Source: Blastocladiella emersonii ATCC 22665 (lineage: Eukaryota; Blastocladiomycota; Blastocladiomycetes; Blastocladiales; Blastocladiaceae). From it: a stretch of DNA of 64,000 nt. This document shows positions 59,899 through 64,000 of the stretch, in pieces (the stretch's first letter is position 1; each line of letters starts with the position of its first letter). A program made the translations under genes and the position numbers. The notes beneath the pieces were generated by a model. That model made no database searches, was not told the DNA's origin, and saw nothing but the letters and a program-made list of their open reading frames with translations. Where the stretch lies: NCBI GenBank assembly GCA_025594325.1, contig JANHCV010000001.1, positions 4,278,001-4,342,000 on the forward strand, read 5' to 3'.

Positions 59899-60813
59899 AT
59901 GTCATCCACGCCACGCGACATCAACCAGACCTTCACGGCGCCGGCGGCACAGCTGAGCCTCCCGGTCATCATCGCCATCCCCGTCATCGTCGCGGCGGTG
60001 CTGGTCGTGGTGACGCACCTTGTGCTGCGGCGCATTCACTCGGCGTTCCGCGACGCCGGCGACGGGCACAAGGACGCGGGCGACTCGTCGAGCGGGTCGG
60101 GCGCGCACAAGGACTCGAGCACCTTCCTCACGCAGCACCCGGCGACCACGGCCACCATCGCCGGCAACCAGTTCACCTTCACCAACAACGGCGCCGGCAC
60201 CAACAACACGACGGTGCGCATCGAGAACGGCGCCTTCCTCATCGACTTCAACGACGAGTTTGCCAGCGTCCAGTGCAACGCGCTGTTCAACATGGAGGTG
60301 ACGATTCTCAGCAAGGACAACCCGTCGACCGTCGTGGCCATGGGCTACGGCCGCTTCCCGTACCCCGATTTCCGTCTCCCGGGCTGGCACCAGGGCTCGG
60401 TCGCGTACCACACCAACGAGCGCAAGTTCGCCGACCGCGGCGGCTTCGTCGGCCACGCGTTCCCGCTCGTCACGGACCCGAACGTCACCATCCCCAAGAA
60501 CATGGCCAACACGTACACGTTCACGCTCAACCAGCGCACCAACGAGGTGTACATCACGCAGGGCGAGGGCATGTTCCGCTTCGACCGCGTGCTGGCCAAC
60601 AACACCGAGTTCCGCCCGAACGAGCACCCGTACTACCCGATCATTGGCGCCAACGGCCGGTGCACGGTGCGCGTCCGCGTCATCCAGCGGCCCGACGCCG
60701 AGATCGTCGACACGGCCAACCGCGCGTACCGCGCCGAGGGCATGAACGTCCAGCTCTCGCCGGTCCCGTCGCCCATGACCACGCACTCGCACACGTTTGC
60801 GCAGCAGCATTAA
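59899..60813 (+). CDS. SPRY-domain membrane protein, Ssh4/Ear1-like ubiquitin-ligase adaptor
   Basis: Single exon, 304 residues. One membrane helix near residues 22-43 (LPVIIAIPVIVAAVLVVVTHLV) is followed by a charged linker. A SPRY domain then fills most of the remainder: VEVTILSKDNPSTVVAMGYGRFPYPDFRLPGWHQGSVAYHTNERKF, with the family PGW and YH motifs, then NEVYITQGEGMFRF. In yeast Ssh4 and Ear1 recruit Rsp5 to membrane cargo for sorting into multivesicular bodies. I see no clear PPxY motif here, so ligase recruitment is not shown by the sequence. The gene stands only 190 bp upstream of the Aquarius gene, in tandem. Confidence 0.85.
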   Translation: MSSTPRDINQTFTAPAAQLSLPVIIAIPVIVAAVLVVVTHLVLRRIHSAFRDAGDGHKDAGDSSSGSGAHKDSSTFLTQHPATTATIAGNQFTFTNNGAGTNNTTVRIENGAFLIDFNDEFASVQCNALFNMEVTILSKDNPSTVVAMGYGRFPYPDFRLPGWHQGSVAYHTNERKFADRGGFVGHAFPLVTDPNVTIPKNMANTYTFTLNQRTNEVYITQGEGMFRFDRVLANNTEFRPNEHPYYPIIGANGRCTVRVRVIQRPDAEIVDTANRAYRAEGMNVQLSPVPSPMTTHSHTFAQQH

Positions 60814-61002
60814 ACTCTCTACCCGTTCTGTACCTTCCTTGATTTTCTGGCTTTCAATAGAGAAATACTTCTCCGACTTGCGGTGTCACGCGAGAGACTC
60901 GAATCCGTGGCCACGTGCCTCGGCCGCGGTTGGCCGCCCCTGCCCTGCCTGCCTCGCGAACTCGGTCCTTACCGCTAAGAGGCACCCACGACTCTGTGCA
61001 AC

Positions 61003-64000
61003 ATGACAACGGGATCGCGCGAGAATGACTTTCACAAGCAGTGGGCGGCATGGTTGAAGGGCGACCAGACCGCCGTCGCCGTGGCCAAGGCCGCGCTCGC
61101 CCAGCAGCACTCGCGGAGCGTCTCCTCCCTCTGGGGTGTGTTGTCCGCCGCTACTGGTCCTTGTATGCGACCTCATGCTGATGCAGTAACCGGTGCTTTG
61201 TAGACCTGTTCGTGCCGCAGGACCGCTTCGCGCAGTTCTTCCACGAGCTCGTTGATCTGGTCCAGGACTCGTCGGCCGCATGGAGCACCCGCACCACGGC
61301 GCTCGAGTTTGTCTGCCTGTGCTTCCACTGCATCGAGGTCGAGATGGTCCGCAAGGAGTCGTTCCGGTACGCCGCAGCGCCGACCACCCCTCCGCTTCCG
61401 ACCCGCACCCTAACCGTCCGCTGACGAGTGTAGCCTGGTCTCGATCGGCATCTGGTCCAACCTCGCGACACCTGAGCGCCTGCAGCTCGAGCTCGCCAAG
61501 AGCAGCGTGCTGCCCAAGCTGTGGAAGCACCACCAGCGCAAGCTCGCCAAGGCGGCGTCCGACGCCGAGCGCGCGCGCCTCGTCGCCGAGCAGTCGTGGC
61601 TGTCGTCGCTCGTCGCCCAGCTCGCCGCAGAGCTGCGCGGCGTCACGCCCGCGGCCGCTGCCAAGGGCAAGGGCAAGGCCGCTGCGGCGGCAGCGTCGCC
61701 GGACCACGCGCGCTTCATCTGCCGGATCGTGCAGCTCCTCGTCGAGCTCGAGAGCCAGCTGCCGACGCGCCGCCTCGTGCACGCGCTGCTCGACGACCAC
61801 GACGTGCTGCGCCTGATCGAAGCCGCCGCCGCGTCGTCGCGGACACTCTCGCCCGAGCTCGCGCGGTGGATCGCGGTCCTCCGCGTCTTCATCCTGTTCG
61901 AGGTCGACGAGCACTCGGGCGAGGTGCTGTCCGCGGACCAGGCCGACCAGCGCCGCGAGGACCGCCTCGTCAACGTCCAGCGCCTCATCTTCACGCAGTT
62001 CCGCGACTCGCTCCTCGACCTCGCCATGGCGCACCTCAACCAGCTGCAGGACCCCGAGTTCCTCCGCACGCACATTGGCCGCGTCGCGGACGACGTGCTT
62101 GACGCGCTGCTCGCCGCCCTGCACGTCCGCGGAACGCACCTCCCGCTGGCCCCGGGCGCCGAGCCACTGCCGCTGAGCCGCGACGACAAGGTCGCGGCCG
62201 CCGTGAGCCACCTCGCGGCGCACGCGTCGCCGCTCAAGGACTTCCGCCAGCTGCCGCTGTACCCGGTCGCGACCAACTCGGTCGTCGACGCGCTCGTCCC
62301 GCCGCTCTCGCTGCAGTACCTGTCCCTGTCCGACTACCTGTTCCGGCACCTGGTGCTGTACCGCAAGGAGAGCGGGTACGCGATCGCGGCCGACGTCGAG
62401 GAGGCCGTGGGCCGGCTGCGCCCCGCCTTCAACGACGCCGCCGACACCACCGAGTTCCGCGGGCGCAGCCGCATGGCGCTCGCCCCCGACACGTGCGTCG
62501 TGGTGCACGTCGGGCGCATGGCGGCGTTCGACCCGGCGCCCTCGCGCGTCGAGCTCGAGGTCAAGTACTCGACGGCCAACTACCGCCGCGAGGTCGCCCG
62601 CGAGTGGGACTCGCTTAGCCGCGGCGAGGTCGTGTTCCTCGCCTCGGTCGACGCCACCCGCGACGGCAAGTTCAAGGTCAACCACGTCCGCGCCGGCGTC
62701 GTCGACACCGTGCTCGGGTACGACGGCCGGTCGCTGTTCGCGACCGAGGTGATCGAGCGCGGCGGCCCCGCGCCCACGCAGGACCAGCTCGCGCGCCGCA
62801 CGCTGCGCGTGCTCCTCGACCGCCACCAGTACCGCCTCGACATGGCCGAGCTCAAGGCGGCGGTCGGCGAGAATGGAGACGACGAGGCCGAGAACGAGGC
62901 GGATATCTACGGGTCGTTCAACGTGCTCGTGCGGCGCAACCGCCGCGAAAACAACTTCTGGGCGGTGCTCGACGCGATCCGCGAGCTGTACGACCAGAAG
63001 ACGGCGCTGCCCGCGTGGTTCGCCGAGGCGTTCCTCGGATACGGCAACCCGCGCGCCGTCCACTACTCGCACTTTGACGAGAACAAGCGCGTCTACTTCC
63101 ACGACACGTTCCTCGACGCCGACCATCTGCGCGAGAGTTTCCCGGGCAAGGTGCGTTACGGCGATGGCATGGCGCGACCGCACTCGACTAACGCGACAAC
63201 GCGGTGTAGACGATCGCTTTTGACGGCGACGCGACGGACCGCGTGGTGCTCGACTTCTCGGACGAGTCGACGGTGCGCGTGACGCGTGTCCCGTCGGCAC
63301 CGGTCAGCATGTTCCAGACCTCGCTGCCGCCCGAGAACAAGATCCGGTTCACGCCGACGCAGGTCGAGGCGATCCGGTCGGGCACGTCGCACGGGCTGAC
63401 ACTCGTTGCGGGTCCGCCGGGCACGGGCAAGACTGACGTGACGGTGCAGCTGCTGTGCAACCTGTACCACAGCAAGCCGACGGAGCGGATCCTGCTGCTC
63501 ACGCACAGCAACCAGGCGCTCAACCAGCTGTTCGAGAAGCTCCTGCACCTCAACCACATCCCGGAGCGGCACCTGCTCCGGCTCGGGCACGCCGACGACG
63601 AGCTCATCTCGGCGTATGACCAGTACGGCCGCGTCACCCACTTCATGGACCGCCGCGCCGCGCTGCTCCAGCAGGTCGACGCGCTGGCGCGCACCATGGG
63701 CGTCCCCGGCGACCACGCCTTCTCGTGTGAGACGGCCGCGTCGTTCTTCAAGTACCACGTCCAGGCGGCGTGGGATGGGTTCCTCGCCGCCATCGCCGCG
63801 CCAGGGGTTTCGGCCGAGGCCGCGGTCGCCGCGTTCCCGTTCACGGGCTTCTTCGCCGCGCTGCGGCCCGAGCCGGCGCTGTTCGACGGAACCGACTCGG
63901 CCGAGTCCGTGCGCGGTGTCGCCGAGGCGTGCTGGCAGCACCTGGCATCCATGATGCACGACGTGGCGCAGTCGCGTGCGTTCGAGGTGCTCAAGACGGA
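61003..64000 (+). CDS. AQR: RNA helicase Aquarius (intron-binding spliceosomal helicase), 3' end outside the window
   Basis: Exons 61003-61135, 61204-61366, 61434-63150 and 63210-64000 onward give 934 residues before the window ends. The N-terminal armadillo-like part includes LFVPQDRFAQFFHELVDLVQDSSAAW and LVSIGIWSNLATPERLQLEL. Further on, LQYLSLSDYLFRHLVLYRKES and VSRNYRREV-type segments match the Aquarius stalk and beta-barrel region. The SF1 helicase motor starts IRFTPTQVEAIRSG. Walker A GPPGTGKTDVTVQLLCNLYH sits near residue 740, followed by THSNQALNQLFEKLLHL and HLLRLGHADDEL. Aquarius joins the spliceosome at the intron branch region with the SYF1 complex. The DEAA box and later motifs lie beyond base 64000. 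Confidence 0.95.

Noticed and set aside
60886-63300. 804-residue minus-strand frame opposite Aquarius
   Set aside because: Shadow frame; the plus strand has the helicase domain and consistent introns.
1-64000. CRISPR arrays, prokaryotic operons, insertion sequences
   Set aside because: No spaced direct repeats, terminal inverted repeats, transposase or reverse-transcriptase motifs seen; introns show the DNA is eukaryotic.

Overview
The window is nuclear DNA of a GC-rich, compact eukaryotic genome. It holds about 31 protein genes in 64 kb, most with 1 to 4 introns of 46 to 90 bp. Neighbouring genes often converge or diverge with only 30 to 400 bp between them. Reconstructing splicing by eye gave frame-consistent models for every spliced gene. 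Donors are mostly GTACG and acceptors mostly (TG)TAG or CAG. The gene set fits a zoosporic (flagellated) early-diverging fungus. Fungal markers are a copper-fist transcription factor, a Gep4 phosphatase, a Pex24/Spo73-type dysferlin-domain protein, an Ssh4/Ear1-type SPRY protein, Mpe1 and EF-hand MscS channels. Features retained by flagellates or animals are a class C GPCR, a dynein-2 (IFT) intermediate chain and a paxillin with LD motifs. Blastocladiomycota or Chytridiomycota is the best guess, not a proof.

Layout. 0-5 kb: the end of an unrecognised gene, a mitochondrial PGP phosphatase (Gep4), then two adjacent ER thioredoxin-fold genes, each with a microexon (7 nt and 10 nt). 5-9.2 kb: a class C (GABA-B-like) receptor with signal peptide, Venus-flytrap domain and 7TM. 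9.2-19 kb: an EF-hand MscS channel, a 92-residue helical protein, an organophosphate-type MFS transporter, a copper-fist regulator with a long CC-repeat tail, and a DHFC-type acyltransferase. 19-34.5 kb: a BTB protein, a CUE-Smr protein, an FHA protein, a lipase, a TCP11/Sok1 protein, a dysferlin-domain protein and an S/T-P-x-K-rich basic protein. 34.5-38.9 kb: a gene-poor island with two decayed copies of a lineage-specific membrane-protein gene whose intact copy lies at 53-54.4 kb. 39-64 kb: proteasome alpha7, a POT peptide transporter, guanylate kinase, an F-box/LRR protein, pirin, a truncated Ulp1-like protease, mitochondrial S18, dynein-2 intermediate chain, paxillin, the lineage-specific protein, an orphan multi-pass membrane protein, Mpe1, an Ssh4-like protein and the 5' three quarters or less of Aquarius.

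There is no operon-like or mobile cassette. Functional links are loose: the neighbouring ER redox genes, the signalling receptor, and RNA-processing genes (Mpe1, Aquarius) in a genome with an unusual donor consensus. The most unusual items are the donor consensus, the microexons, the CC-repeat copper-fist protein, the duplicated Cys/His motif in the CUE-Smr protein, the acyltransferase with a degraded zinc-binding domain, and the lineage-specific gene with a pseudogene pair sharing one nonsense mutation.
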